Counted from the stretch's first letter, positions 26,340 to 39,323 are shown. The stretch: DNA of 64,000 nucleotides from Epiperipatus broadwayi (GCA_028023455.1 JAQFVV010006313.1:1062992-1126991); one strand, 5' to 3'. Notes: generated by a model not told the origin, from the sequence alone. Numbers and translations: made by a program.

Positions 26340-29310
26340 TAACCAGCTTAATATTTTTTTTATAATAATTGTAATTTTTAAGTTATATTATATGCTTGAG
26401 TATTGCATTGCTAGGGAATATCAAAGTTGGAGAACATAATTTAATATAAGTCTAAAAACATGTATCAAAATTTTAAAATTGTGCTTAAATTCAAAATTTA
26501 GTAAAAACATTTATTAACAAAATTAAGTTACCAACCATACATTACACTGAAGCACATTTTATTGTTCAATATCTTTTATTAAAATAAAATCAATCACAAC
26601 ATAATAATAAATTCAGCGATTTATATCTTACTTAAAATTAATTCTAAACTAAATTAACTTGCATATGACATTTAAATGTGCATATATGTGTTTGTTTTTG
26701 TGTCTATCCATAATAAAATGATGTTCTTTAGAGATTAAAATTAAGCCATAAGAATAATATAAAAACTTATGTTATTATGAGAACTGTCATTAAAAAATTA
26801 AATCATTTATTTTAATAGATAAATTATTAGTATATTATTTGATATTGGAATAAATATAAATAATTGTATATTTATTTTTATAATAATTTTATTTTAAAAT
26901 ATTTTAGTGTGTAAAATGTAATATAATATGTCTGATTTTACCATGCAGAAAGCAATAAGGAGAGCTTTATCATCTGGATAAATTGGTTGTTGTGCCAACA
27001 TAACAAAAATTTTGCTGACATATTGTAATTTTGGAAAAGAAGAATTTGAATCTATGTCATTTTTCAATCACATGCTGTACAATATAAAAGCAAGGATTTG
27101 ATGAAATTTGAGATTCTGTGCATGAAAGATTGATCTGATAAACTTTATACATTTTAAGTATTCAATTTGCCATTGTGGCTATTTTATTGATCTATGTCCA
27201 CCTGAAAAGATCCATTGAAGATTTGCTTTTGGAGATTGACCTTTATATCATCATCAGCAGCAAACGTGACTTAATAATAGCAGAATAATTAATTGCTTGC
27301 CTTCTAAAGTCAATAAAAATTTTCATAGGATAAATCCCAATTTTAATCTTGCAATTGTTTAAAAATATAACCAAATGTTGAAGTCTTCAAATAGTTTTGG
27401 ATTAAGCTTGTTGTGCTAAGTAGATCAGAATTGGTTTCTTTTTTCCAGTTTACATGAATACAAATGAAGCATACTTGAGAAGTATTGATTTAACTTAATG
27501 GTTGTGTTTTTGCTAATTTTATAAAAAAACTAATCCTGTAGGAGATCAAAATAGAAATACATTATTTGCTTCTTTAAAAGAATAATTAACCTAAAACTTA
27601 TTTGCCTTAGGAATCTACGACTTATTTACCTTCATATTGGATTTAAAATATGCAATAAACAATATTGTTATTGCTATTAAAATAAACCACCTGGACATAA
27701 ATGGATCAATGTCACTAAAAGATCTTATCTTATCTGTCAATAAAATTTTAAAAACTAATAATAATGAATTCATCATCTATTATAATGAGTAATTTTAAAA
27801 AGATTAAAATAATGAGTATATCTGTAAAAAGGAAGTATTTAAAGGAAACTAAAGAAAAATGTGTGCATAAGGAGAGGTGGTTTAAATTAGTTATACACTT
27901 TCTTTGATAATGATGGTTGTATAATCTGTTTTCTCTACTATGTTTTTGTATGATATTGTAATTGCATGTGTTAATATTGATCAAAATTCTTGTCAGTAAG
28001 ATAAACAGGAAGTATTTCTCAATATTTAAATTGGTATAAGATGTATTGCATTGTTTTTATTAGAAATAGGTTTTCTTAGATAATATTATTAAATTCTCTT
28101 GATAATTTTATTAAATTCTCTTATTACAAGATTCTCTTTTCTTATACATCTTATATTTCATTTTCTTATATACTTATAATATTAGTGGTATCATATTATA
28201 ATTGTATTTATGTAAGTGAATAAGTAATGCTTTAAAATGTACTTATAGTAATAAGATTATAATATAAAAAAATAGAAAATTGTCCATTGCTATGCATCAT
28301 ATAAAGTATGTATCATTTAGGATCTTAATACTATATAAGTTGACCATACAAGACATTATATTTAGTTAGAGAGAAATAAATGTGTTCCAAGATAAAAGGA
28401 TAAACTGGGAAAATATCATTTTGATAGTATGTTCCAATAGAGGAATTATTTAAAATCTGCAAAATATAGATAATTCTAATTCTATTTTAAATTTTACTAT
28501 AATAAGGATATATTAAAATTCTGTTTATTGACAACCTTCTTCCATAATTTTGTATTTGTATGAGCAACAAATAGACTTACATATCATTCCAACTACCTAC
28601 AATCTTTTTTTAAAGCAATGCTTATAAATATATTCATTTATTTAGAGAATGTTATCAGAGATATTAATGTAGTTATTTTATAGTTTTTATTCCCATATTT
28701 ATATATTCATATTTTGTTTAATAAAATTATTTAATTATCATTTTTAAAGTAATGATTTTGTATTTTATTTATCAGTAGCATCACTTTGAATTATTGATGT
28801 GGTCATATTAATTTAATTTTAATCATATTATTTTCATTACACTATCAATAAAATAATTAAGTAAATATTGTTTATCTTAAACAGTTCTTGAAAAGTCATA
28901 TCCCATTCTTTTCACAGATTTATATATATTCTACAAGGTATGAACTGGATACAATCACAAAATACCCATTTGTCTTCAGTTATATTTTAAAAAACTTTCT
29001 TATATGAAATATATGAATCCTTATGATGTTCAAAGCCATAAGAAATAACATAAATTAATTATTATTTTGTGGACTATGAGATTTTGCCAGCACCATGTAT
29101 TAAGTGTAAATGAATCATTATATATTTGTTTTCATATACAATGTTAGAAATGGTGTATAAATCCTGATTATGAGAAGTATTAATGTTCACATGCAATAGT
29201 ATAGTAACAGATATTAATCATGTGTAAATTGCTTAATTACTTCTTTTTTAAAAGGTTAAGATAAGATTTATGTCACCACTGTTTGGTGACTGACTATTAC
29301 AAAATGGTTC
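26340..29310. repeat. Duplicated unit, copy A (uninterrupted)
   Basis: Aligns in the same order with 31160-38480. Shared landmarks include CATTACACTGAAGCACATTT (26543 and about 31380), TTTGAATCTA followed by CATTTTTCAAT (about 27050 and 31880), GTGCTAAGTAGATCAG-like text (about 27412 and 33864), GATGGTTGTATAAT (about 27911 and 37167) and the TTGGTGA end (about 29283 and 38460). The copies are clearly diverged. Copy A lacks the hAT and PLE insertions of copy B. No gene is recognised, so this could be a segmental duplication or two copies of an unclassified 3-kb transposon. Confidence 0.78.
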
Positions 29311-29833
<523 letters not shown>

Positions 29834-30064
29834 TTATATTTATCATCATATTTAGTAAAAGGATAGTTTGTTTGTGATGATAAGAGGTTTGTTGATGCTT
29901 TTGAAGGGAAAAGATTGATGATTTTATATGTTAATACAGGTATCCATTGTTTTAATTAGGGGAAACTTATAGAGAATCTTTTAGTGATAAATTAGGTACT
30001 TCACAAATTAATATTATTATCTCTAAATTTATTCACATCAAAGCTTTTACATAAGAATATTGTG

Positions 30065-30720
30065 AAAATCCAAACAAATATTTGGAAAATTTGAAAAAGC
30101 TGTTCTCAATGAATAAAATAAATGAGAGAGAATTTTTTTCTATTATCAGTAATAGACTATATGCATCCACCAGAGGTTGATGGCAATCTCTATTGAAAAA
30201 CACTAATACTTATGGGAATATTAAATCTTGTCTTCTCACTAGTTTTTCAAAAGAGAAAAGACAAGATAATATTAAGTATCAAGTGATACAAGAAAAATTT
30301 AATGTTAATAAGGTCGATTATACACTATTTTTCAGAAAGCAAGCTGTTTAGTTAAAAAAAATGATAGCCCATCTTTTATCTGAATATCAGATTGGGAAAA
30401 TTATAGGAAGAAATTTCATAAAGCATATAATAAAAATCTTAATTGCAACAGATAGACACACTGTAGAATAGGTATCAAAAATACTTGAGGCTATAAAAAT
30501 AACTGAATGCATTAGTGAGAGAAATTATAGATCGAGAAAAGAAAATCCTCAATATGTGGTGTCTAATGGTAATATGTCAAATAATAGTGGCATATATAAA
30601 AATAGTCATAGTCCTATAAACAGTTATTGGTTTCATGGTAGAAGTAAAACCCCTACAATAAATAACTCACCCAAAGATAATGTTAGTTTAAATGAGAAGA
30701 AAAAAATACTGGTATTGTAG
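30065..30720 (+). pseudogene. LTR-retrotransposon gag core fragment
   Basis: Reading past a few stops gives a recognisable retrotransposon gag domain. It runs from KYLENLKKLFSMNKI through SIISNRLYASTRG and WQSLLKNTNTYGN to FSKEKRQDNIKYQVIQEKF, FFRKQAV and a C-terminal part with LIATDRHTVE, followed by a basic, Asn- and Ser-rich tail (NSYWFHGRSKTPT). In-frame stops lie near 30168, 30349 and 30468, and the frame ends at 30718. No zinc knuckle or pol follows. The family is most like Ty3/gypsy-type gag. The HTV block matches the gag remnant near 58730. Confidence 0.66.
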
Positions 30721-31159
30721 GTTTTTCTGTATAAGATTCAAGGAATACACCTATTAAAATGTTAAAAGCTAGATCCTTAACATATGAATCAAATTAGATA
30801 TAGTGCATGTATCTTATGGCATATTATTCATAGGAAAAGAAATAATATATTAAATAAATAACAAGTGTAATAAGTAAACAGTAATGAATAGTATAATTTA
30901 ATAATGATGTTAAATGTAGAGTTTCTGTGCCGTTGATAGTACAAACTCATTAAAATTAATTAGAACTAATTTAAGGGGATATTTTTAATAAAAATATATC
31001 CATCTCTGTTTTAAAAACATTTAATTGCTGAAGTTGTTCTTACTGATTAAAGGCAGCACACCCACAATTATGAATCTAGTAATTTTAAAAATATTTGATA
31101 AAAATTTCAATAAATATGTAAAAAAAGTAAAATAAATAAAGATGGAGGCAAATGTAAAA
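30721..31159. other. Spacer between gag fragment and unit B
   Basis: AT-rich, with no pol motif following the gag fragment and nothing else recognised. Confidence 0.35.
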
Positions 31160-31912
31160 ATAATTAGCTTATTATTTTTTAAATAATTATAATTTTTAAG
31201 TTATGTTATATATATATAATAATTTTTAAGTTATGTTATATATATATAATGTTGTTTGGGAATATCCAAGATGGTGAAAATAGTTTAAACAAATCTAAAA
31301 AGGTGTATCAAAATGTTATAATTGGGGTTGAATTCAAAATTTAGCAAAAACATTCATTAACAATGTTAAGTTTCACCATACATTACACTGAAGCACATTT
31401 TGTTGTTGAATGGCCTTTATTAAAATGAAAAAAAAAAATGATTGCAACATAATCACAAATTCAATAATTTTTATCAGACTTAAAATCACTTGTAAACAAA
31501 CTTAACTTCCATAAAACATTTTAATATGGGTATATGTCTGTTTTTATGTTTAGTTATAATAAAATGATGTTCTTTAGTGGATAAAAATATATTTAGTATA
31601 AAGCCATAAAAATAATATAACATCTTGTGTAATATGAAAATGGTTAAGTTAAAAATTAAATCTCATTCATTTTAATATATAAAGTATTAATATATTAGTT
31701 GGTATTGGAATAAAGGTAAATAATTGCTTATTTATTTTTATAATAATTTTATTTTAAAATGTTTTTGTATATAAAATATAATATAATATGGCTGATTTTA
31801 TAATGCAGAAATCAACAAGAAGTGTGAACATGATAAAAATTTCACATACAAATTGTAATTCAGTAAAAAAAGAGTTTGAATCTACATCATTTTTCAATGA
31901 CATGCTCTACAA

Positions 31913-33520
31913 CAGGGGTGGCCATGACATCGATCACAGTCAATCAGTTGACCATAAGGTCTGGAAGTCAACTGGGAAGCTGATGTGATCATTGACAAAT
32001 TATAGTGATAAAGTCAGAGCTGATTTGAATATAAAAAGTAATAAAAAAAAGTAAAAATTCAAAATTATTCCTCATTTAAAAGTAGTTAAATTTAAAATAA
32101 CACCTGTTGTTGTCAATCAAAAAAATAAATCCAAGTTGGAAAATGTTGAAAAGAATTAAAATATTTTTGTTTAATGCTAGAGCTAAAATTCTTATAAATA
32201 TTTAATTGTTGTCTTCCTGAGGAGAAATGAAAATAACTTGTCTTGGAGAAACAAGGATTTTGATGAACTGATTTTAATACAAAGAAGTTGTAAACTTTTT
32301 AAAACACTTTGTATAGTAATTTAATAATTGTAATTTAATCTTTATCTCATTCAAAATATTTATTGGCTGAGTAAATTAAAGTTCTAAATTTTTGACTAGT
32401 CAATTACAGAATCAGTAATAAAAATATATTTAATCTTTTAAAATTATAGTAATTTTAGTTTAGTTTCTAAAAAAAAAATAATTTATTAGATTATTAATAC
32501 AAACCAAAGTTTTTTAAAAAATGAATTTCTCTTTATAATTGATAAAAATAATCTATAGGGGACAACATAAATTGTAAATTTTATAATCTATTACAAAATG
32601 CAGCCTACATCATTGATTTCTTTCTCAATTTACTTTATCTAAAATTAAATAATTTTTACCAAAAAGTCAACTATTCTTCTAAAATAATTATGATTTCACA
32701 CATTTTTATGAAAATAATAATAAATATGTAAAAAAACAATTTTAAAATATACATTTTTATTTTGAAAATCAAAACAAAATACTTAGAACTGTCAAAATTG
32801 TTGGCAAACACTTCCTTTTGTACAGATCTCATTGTTATAGCTTTAAATTTAAATATTATTGATTTTTTTAGTTGTAAAATAATTATAAAGAGGATAGCAT
32901 CATACTGTAGTTTTTTTTTAATAAAATGAGCATAAAGACAGCAAAATAATGTAAAAATTAGTGGTTTGAGAGTGAGATAAAGCTGCATATGAGTATCCTC
33001 ATGGAGAACAGTTCATTAATAAATATTTTATAAAGCAACATGAAAAAAATGTAATATTAGAAGGAAACAAAGGCAAAACTCTCCATACAGTAGTGCCACC
33101 CTGTGCCAAACAGAGTAATCAATGGATGCCAACAATTATGTGCTAGTATAGAGATGGTGATCATGTGATGTTTAGTGGTTTAATTAGAAGGAACTGAGAT
33201 AATTTAATAGTAATTATTAAAAATGTTTTCAACAGTTTGTATTTTATTTTTTAAAAAAAATCATCAGTTTCTATCTTCTAAAAATGTCAACAATATTTCT
33301 GAGTACCTAAAAAGACCTTATAAAAAGAACACCAAATCATAAGTACATTCTAAAAAATATGGGAATTTGAACCGCTATTTTTTTCTATTCTGGTTTTTGT
33401 TCTGGCAAAAATGTTTTTTTTCTGGTTTCCGATTCAGAGCCCTGAAAAAAATTCTAATCTCCCTTAAGTGCACTTTCACAAAAAAAATTACCCCAATGTC
33501 TAAAATTTTGGCCATTTCTG
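31913..33520 (+). mobile_element. Non-autonomous hAT transposon, 1608 bp
   Basis: It begins CAGGGGTGGCCA and ends TTTGGCCATTTCTG, whose reverse complement CAGAAATGGCCAAA is a diverged partner of the start; CAGGGGTGGCCA is a classic hAT terminus. It is flanked by identical 8-bp repeats CTCTACAA (31905-31912 and 33521-33528), which fit the hAT target pattern with T at position 2 and A at position 7. The corresponding site in unit A (27075-27082, CTGTACAA) is unfilled. No transposase is readable. The interior includes an arm of the 24450-26095 inverted-repeat family (32340-32960) and a decayed PLE-repeat fragment (about 33073-33180). Confidence 0.88.
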
Positions 33521-34547
33521 CTCTACAATATAAAAACAAACACTCAGCAAAATTTTAGGTTCTCTACATAAAGGGTTCATCTGGTAAACTTTATAACTTT
33601 TAAATATTCAATTCACTATTATGGCTATTTGATTCAGCTATGTCCAGCAAAAAAAACAAAAAAAAAACATTTGACATTTAATTTCAGAGATGGGTTTTTA
33701 TGATCATCACCATCAAACATGGTTTAATAATAAAAGAATAAATAATTTCTTACCTTCTAAAGCTTACAAATTTTAATTGAATACATTTTCATCTTGAAAT
33801 TATTTAAAAACATAGCCAAATGTTCAAGTCTTTAAATAATTTTGAAATTATTAAGCTTGCTATGCTAAGTAGATCAGATTTGGTTTATGTTTTCCAGTTT
33901 ACATGTATACTAATTAAGCACACTTGAGAAGTTGATTTAAATTAATAGTTGTTTTTGCTAATTTTATAAAAACTAATCCAGATTGTGGGAGATCAAATTC
34001 GATTAACATCTTTTGCTTCTTAAAAAAAATAACCTAAAACTTATTTGCTTTAGGAATCTACAACCTAATTACCTTAATTACCTTTGTAATTGATTTAGAA
34101 ATAGTAATAAACAATATTGTTATTGCTTTTACAATAATACACTTTGCCATAAATGGATCAATGTCACTAAAAAGGATATTATCTCACCTGTCAATAAAAT
34201 TTTGGAAACTAATAATAATGTACTCATCACACATTATAAAATGGAATTTTAAAAAGAATAAAATAATGAATATGTTTGTAGAAAGGAAGTGAGTTAACTA
34301 AATGGTGTTTTCATATGAGTTAATTTATCTTTTTACTAATTCACCCCTAGTTAGAATTTTCACATTATATATATGCATATTCTTCTATATACATTATAAT
34401 ATAAAATTTTAGTTCAAAAAAATTTGATACATGGCAAAAAACCCAAAAAATACCTCTAAACAAAAGAATTAAGCTCTGCCCTGACAAGTATTTCTATTGT
34501 TTTATGGCAGGGTCGTAAAACATCATGGGTTTTACAACATTGATTAA

Positions 34548-35285
34548 ATATACTAATAATCAGCTTTTTGCTAATGCACATGCGCTTTGAGGATCTTAAC
34601 AATAAATGAATACTCTCATTTTCCAATACAAGATAAAGTCTTTGTGAAAGAATAGAATTAATCCACCTATTCTTTCAACCCAAACATTTAAGTATGGTCA
34701 AATCTTAAGTACTGGAAATGAGAGTACTTAAAATTTTCCCATAATTAAATGTTTGAGTTGAAAGAATAGGTGGATTCATTCTATTCTTTCACAAAAACAT
34801 TATCTTGTATTGGAAAATGAGATTATTCATTTATTGTTAAGATCCACAAAGTGCATGTGCATTAGCTTGAAAAGCTGATTATTAGTTTATTACAATTTAA
34901 ATACATCACACTATATAAAATAAATATCTCATTTACATATGTTTAATATCATTTAATAATAATGTATCATAAATTCTAGTAAATTTTGCAGACATCATTC
35001 ATTCAGACATAGTAAAAGTAATTTAAAGTGATTGTTTAATATCTCCACACTCTCATTTCCAGTACTTAAGATTTTCCCATACTTAAATGTTTGGGATGAA
35101 AGACTAGGTGGATTTATTTTATTCTTTCACAAACACTTTATCTTGTATTGGAAAATGAGAGTATCCATTTATTGTTTAGATCCACAAAGTGCATGTGCAT
35201 TAGCTTGAAAAGCTGATTATTAGTTTATTACAGTTTAAAAGCATTGCACTATATAAAATAAATATCTCATTAACATTGATTAAAG
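34548..35285. mobile_element. Foldback block with three repeat copies
   Basis: 34548-34722 is the reverse complement of 34723-34890, giving a near-perfect palindrome of roughly 340 bp. Shared text includes AATGCACATGC, TCTTAACAATAAATGAAT, CAATACAAGATAA and TGAAAGAATAG. A third copy lies at 35041-35285 in the orientation of the second arm, including the trailing ACTATATAAAATAAATATC shared with 34910-34930. No coding potential is present. It lies within the part of unit B that has no counterpart in unit A. Confidence 0.75.
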
Positions 35286-35962
35286 AAAATGGTTTGAATA
35301 ACCAAAAACAAGTTTATTTGTGAATTTATTACAATTTTCAATATATTCTATTCAATATTTATTAAATATCAAAAATATAAATTATTAATAACTTATTTTG
35401 AATGGAAATATTTTATTTTTAAAAATAGAACATTATATTAGCAGCCAATGCAAATGTGGCCTAAAGCTATTTAAAAGCTTAACTTTCTATGTCAGCAATC
35501 TGATTATAATTATGAGAATGAAAATACCATAACTTTGCAATAAATATTAAACATTTTTAAAATTGTAAAGCATATTTCATTAGATAAAACAGAAATAAAT
35601 AAATGTCTGTTCAGATTTTAAAAAATAATCAAAAATAATGATTTTGCTGATTTTAAAAAATGAAAATATTTTTTTTAGAAGTGATGACTTGTAATCTTTT
35701 TGTTTTGATTACAATCTCATTTTTTAATATGTATAGAAACAAAATGTGAACAGTTAAAAGTTATTTCAGTAGTAAACAAAAATTTATATCAAATGAAGTC
35801 AAATTTATTATTTTCTGATAAGTAATAATGGTTTAATTTTAAATTTTATTTTGAGTGTAAGAATAAACACGCAAAACTCACTATATGTATGCCACACACA
35901 GCAAGCTAGAGTAATCAATGGATGACAGAAGGCTTGTGCATAAAATCATCTAGTGTCTACTC

Positions 35963-36021
35963 ATCCAATATCCCCAGACTAGTTTCTGGATTGTGGCCTT
36001 CGTCAGTGAGGGGCTTTGGAT
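35963..36021 (-). ncRNA. Type I hammerhead ribozyme, copy 1 (core intact)
   Basis: On the minus strand the core CTGACGA (36006-36000), GAAAC (35986-35982) and cleavage triplet GTC (35979-35977) are in order. Stem I forms from CCTCA (36011-36007) with TGGGG (35976-35972), and more distally ATCCAA (36021-36016) with TTGGAT (35968-35963). Stem III is a tiny AC/GT helix, as in PLE and retrozyme ribozymes. Stem II (GGCCACAATCC) is weakened to about two pairs. Cleavage would fall after the GTC at 35977. Confidence 0.72.
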
Positions 36022-36415
36022 CTGAGAGCACTGCATCTAGATCTTAGGATCTAATACAACCCTCCAGCAACCACCTTTTATCTCCATTTAACTACAAAAC
36101 TATGGGTCTTAAACTGAAAACACTTTAATGTTTCCAATTCAAGCCCATCAGTTTATATAGTCATAAGGGTCTGAACCAGTTCTGTTCCCATACATTTTGG
36201 TGTCTTTGGTTCTTTAATAACCATAGCCACCAATATCCTATTAGGCAGGATTGGTTTTAAGCCAATAAACATCACATGACCACCATCTCTTATGCTTGTG
36301 TATAACTGTTGTTAAAACAGGCAAAACTCACTATATGTATGCCACACACAGCAAGCTAGAGTAATCAATGGATACCAGAAGGCTTGTGCATAAAATCCCC
36401 ATCTTTTGCCTACTC

Positions 36416-36474
36416 ATCAAATATCCCCAGACTAGTTTCTGGCTTGTGGCCTTTGACAGTGAGGAGCTTTGGAT
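36416..36474 (-). ncRNA. Hammerhead ribozyme, copy 2 (core mutated)
   Basis: Same layout as copy 1. GAAAC and GTC are kept and stem II is better (GGC with GCC), but the CUGANGA core reads CTGTCAA, changing two essential core positions. It is probably inactive. Confidence 0.62.
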
Positions 36475-36889
36475 CTGAGAGCACTGCATCTAGATCTTAA
36501 AATCTAATGCAACCCTCCAGCAACCAAGCCTTCTGGCATCCATTGATTACTCTAGCCTGCTGTGTGTGGCATACATATAGTGAGTTTTGCCTGTTTTAAC
36601 AACAGTTATACACAAGCATAAGAGATGGTAGTCATGTGATGTTTATTAGCTTAAAACCAATCCTGCCTAATAGGATATTGGTGGCTGTGGTTATTAAAAA
36701 ACCAAAGACACCAAAATGTATGGGAACTGAACTGGGTTCAGACTCTTCTGACTATATAAGCTGATGGGCTTGAATTGTAAACATTAAAGTGTTTTCAGTT
36801 TAAGACTCATAGTTTGTAGTTAAATGGAGATAAAAGGTGGTTGCTGAAGGGTTGCATTAGATCCTAAGATCTAGATGCAGTGCTATCAG

Positions 36890-36948
36890 ATCCAAAGCTC
36901 CTCACTGACGAAGGCTACAAGCAAAAAACTAGTCTGGGGATATTGGAT
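36890..36948 (+). ncRNA. Hammerhead ribozyme, copy 3 (core mutated)
   Basis: Inverted copy on the plus strand. CTGACGA (36905-36911), GTC (36932-36934) and both parts of stem I (ATCCAA at 36890, TTGGAT at 36943) are present, but the GAAA segment reads AAAAAAC and stem II is damaged. It is probably inactive. Confidence 0.62.
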
Positions 36949-38523
36949 GAGTAGGCACTCTAGCTTGCTGTGTGTGGCATACATATCGTGAGTTTTGCCT
37001 GTTTTAACAACAGTTATACACAAGCATAAGAGATGGTGGTCATGTGATGTTTATTAGTGTAAGAATAAAGAAAAATGTTGAAATTGAGGGAATGCTAAAA
37101 GGTTAATGGAACCTACCAAAAATATACATATAGAGAAAATGGATTAGGTTATTCATAAACTTGCATGGATATTGATGGTTGTATAATTTGTTTTCTTTAC
37201 TGATATTTTTATAATATTGAAACTGCATTTGTTAATATTGCTCAACCTTCATCAGCAAGAAGACCAGGTAGGATGTTTTCAATGTTTAGATTGTGAGATT
37301 GTTATTGTTAGATAATATCATTAAATTCTTTTATTATTTATGAAATGTTTTGACTTATAAACTTTATATATTGTTTTCTTATGTACTTATATAATATTAA
37401 TGGTATCAAATTATAAAGATGTATATGTAAGTTATGGCTTTAAAACGTACTTGTAGTAATAAGATTACAATATATGAAATAAAGAGTTTGTCCATGTATA
37501 GGTCATATATAGAATGCATTGTTTAGGACCTTAATGCTATATAAATTGGCCATGTTTACTTTATATTTATATAGAAGTACATAAATGTTGTTCCTAAATC
37601 AAAGAATAAACTGAGAAGTTTTTGATGGTGTTTTCCACTAGAGGAAATATTTAAAATCTGTAAGACATAGATAACTATCTTATTCTATTTTAAGTTTTAC
37701 TATAATAAGAATATGTTCAAATTCTTTTTATTGTCAACCTTCTTGAATAATTTTGTATTTGCATGAGCAACACTTAGAGTTACACATCGTTGCATCTACC
37801 TGCGACCTTTTCTTTTATAACAACACTTATAAATAAAATCATTTATTTAGAGACTGTTATCAGAGATATTAATGTAGTTATCTTACATCTATTATTTCCC
37901 TACATTCTTATTTTGTTCAATAAAATTATTTGTTAGTTTTAAAATAATGACTTTGCATTGAATTTATCAAGAGCAGCACATTGATTTATTGGTGTGGCCA
38001 CATAAATTTCATTTCAATCATCCAATTTTCGTTATACTTTCAATAAAATAGTTATGTGAATATTGTCTATCTTAAACAGCTGATGACAGCTCATTTTCAT
38101 TCTTTTCACAACTTTACTTATACGTTATGAGATATATACTGAATACAACCACACAACATCCATTTATGTTTAGTCATATCCTAGGAAACTTTACTATATA
38201 AAATGTATGAGAGGCTTTATGATGTTCAAAACCCTGAGAAATAATATAGATTAAAGTATTATATTGTTGACTGTGATATTATGCTAGCCAACAATATAAA
38301 GTTTAAATGAATCATTATGTACTTATTAATATACATTTAGAATGTCAGAAATGTTGTATGAACGCGAACCTATTAATATTCATATGCAATAGTCCAGTAA
38401 AGCTTTACATATTAATCTGTTTTTAAACAAAGGTTAAGTTAAAATTTATGTCATCATTGGTTGGTGAATGACTATTGCAACGTATAGATAATAAGATATA
38501 TAGATAAATAGATAGATTGATAA

Positions 38524-38809
<286 letters not shown>

Positions 38810-39199
38810 TGATTGATTAGGGAGATAGATAGATAGATGAGATATATAGTTGAATGGATAAATAGATAAGTAGATAAATAAGTAGGTAGTTAGACAAGTA
38901 TTTCTTTTCTTATTGTGATTATTTTTGTATATATTTCCATTAATTAATCTACATTCAATTTTTTCAATATATATGCATCGAAAAACACATAAATAATGTA
39001 TAAGTAAACATGGACATTATTTAGGTGAGTGGGTAAATAACCTTACATATGGACATAGACAAATAAACATATAGGTATAGATTAATATATAATTAGTTGG
39101 TGATCTGAGTCAGATAGTTGCAAAGACAGACATATAAGGACAGATGGACAATCAAAAAGATATGATAAATAAATAAATTGCCTAAGTAGATGGATATAC

Positions 39200-39323
39200 T
39201 GTAACGGAACAATCTATTTCTCAATGAGAGACCACATCTCGCTATGATTATATCGACTGAGTTAATTAAATTAATGATCATAACGAGATTATTCCTCTTT
39301 GAGAAACAGATCGTTCTGTAACA
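39200..39323. mobile_element. Small MITE, 124 bp hairpin
   Basis: Begins TGTAACGGAAC and ends with the reverse complement of TGTTACAGAAC. The arms pair through TCTATTTCTCA/TGAGAAACAGA and ATCTCG/CGAGAT toward an AATTAAATTAAT centre. The flanking direct repeat is ATAC (39196-39199 and 39324-39327), short enough to be chance. It is too small to code. The superfamily is not determined. Confidence 0.68.

Larger units (their letters stand above)
35868..37055. mobile_element. Penelope-like terminal-repeat cluster with hammerhead ribozymes
   Basis: The cluster is 1188 bp flanked by identical 14-bp repeats AGTGTAAGAATAAA (35854-35867 and 37056-37069). Inside are a full repeat (35868-36318), a truncated direct copy (36319-36524) and an inverted copy (36525-36955) followed by a partial end (36956-37055). 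Shared marker text is GCAAAACTCACTATATGTAT, GAGTAATCAATGGAT and CATCACATGACCACCATCTC. Each copy contains a hammerhead-ribozyme motif. PLEs are known to carry such ribozymes in their pseudo-LTRs and to integrate with tandem or inverted arrangements. No RT or nuclease is included, so this is an internal-deleted or 5'-terminal insertion. Confidence 0.72.
31160..38480. repeat. Duplicated unit, copy B, interrupted by insertions
   Basis: Homologous to copy A in three blocks: 31160-31912, 33521 to about 34293, and about 37058-38480. The gaps are a hAT element (31913-33520) and a compound insertion (about 34294-37055) made of a foldback block and a PLE terminal-repeat cluster. Removing them restores collinearity with copy A. 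Confidence 0.78.

Noticed and set aside
33241-33290. CTGATGA next to GAAAC on the minus strand near 33260 as another hammerhead
   Set aside because: The two core elements are in the wrong order and no stem I can form.
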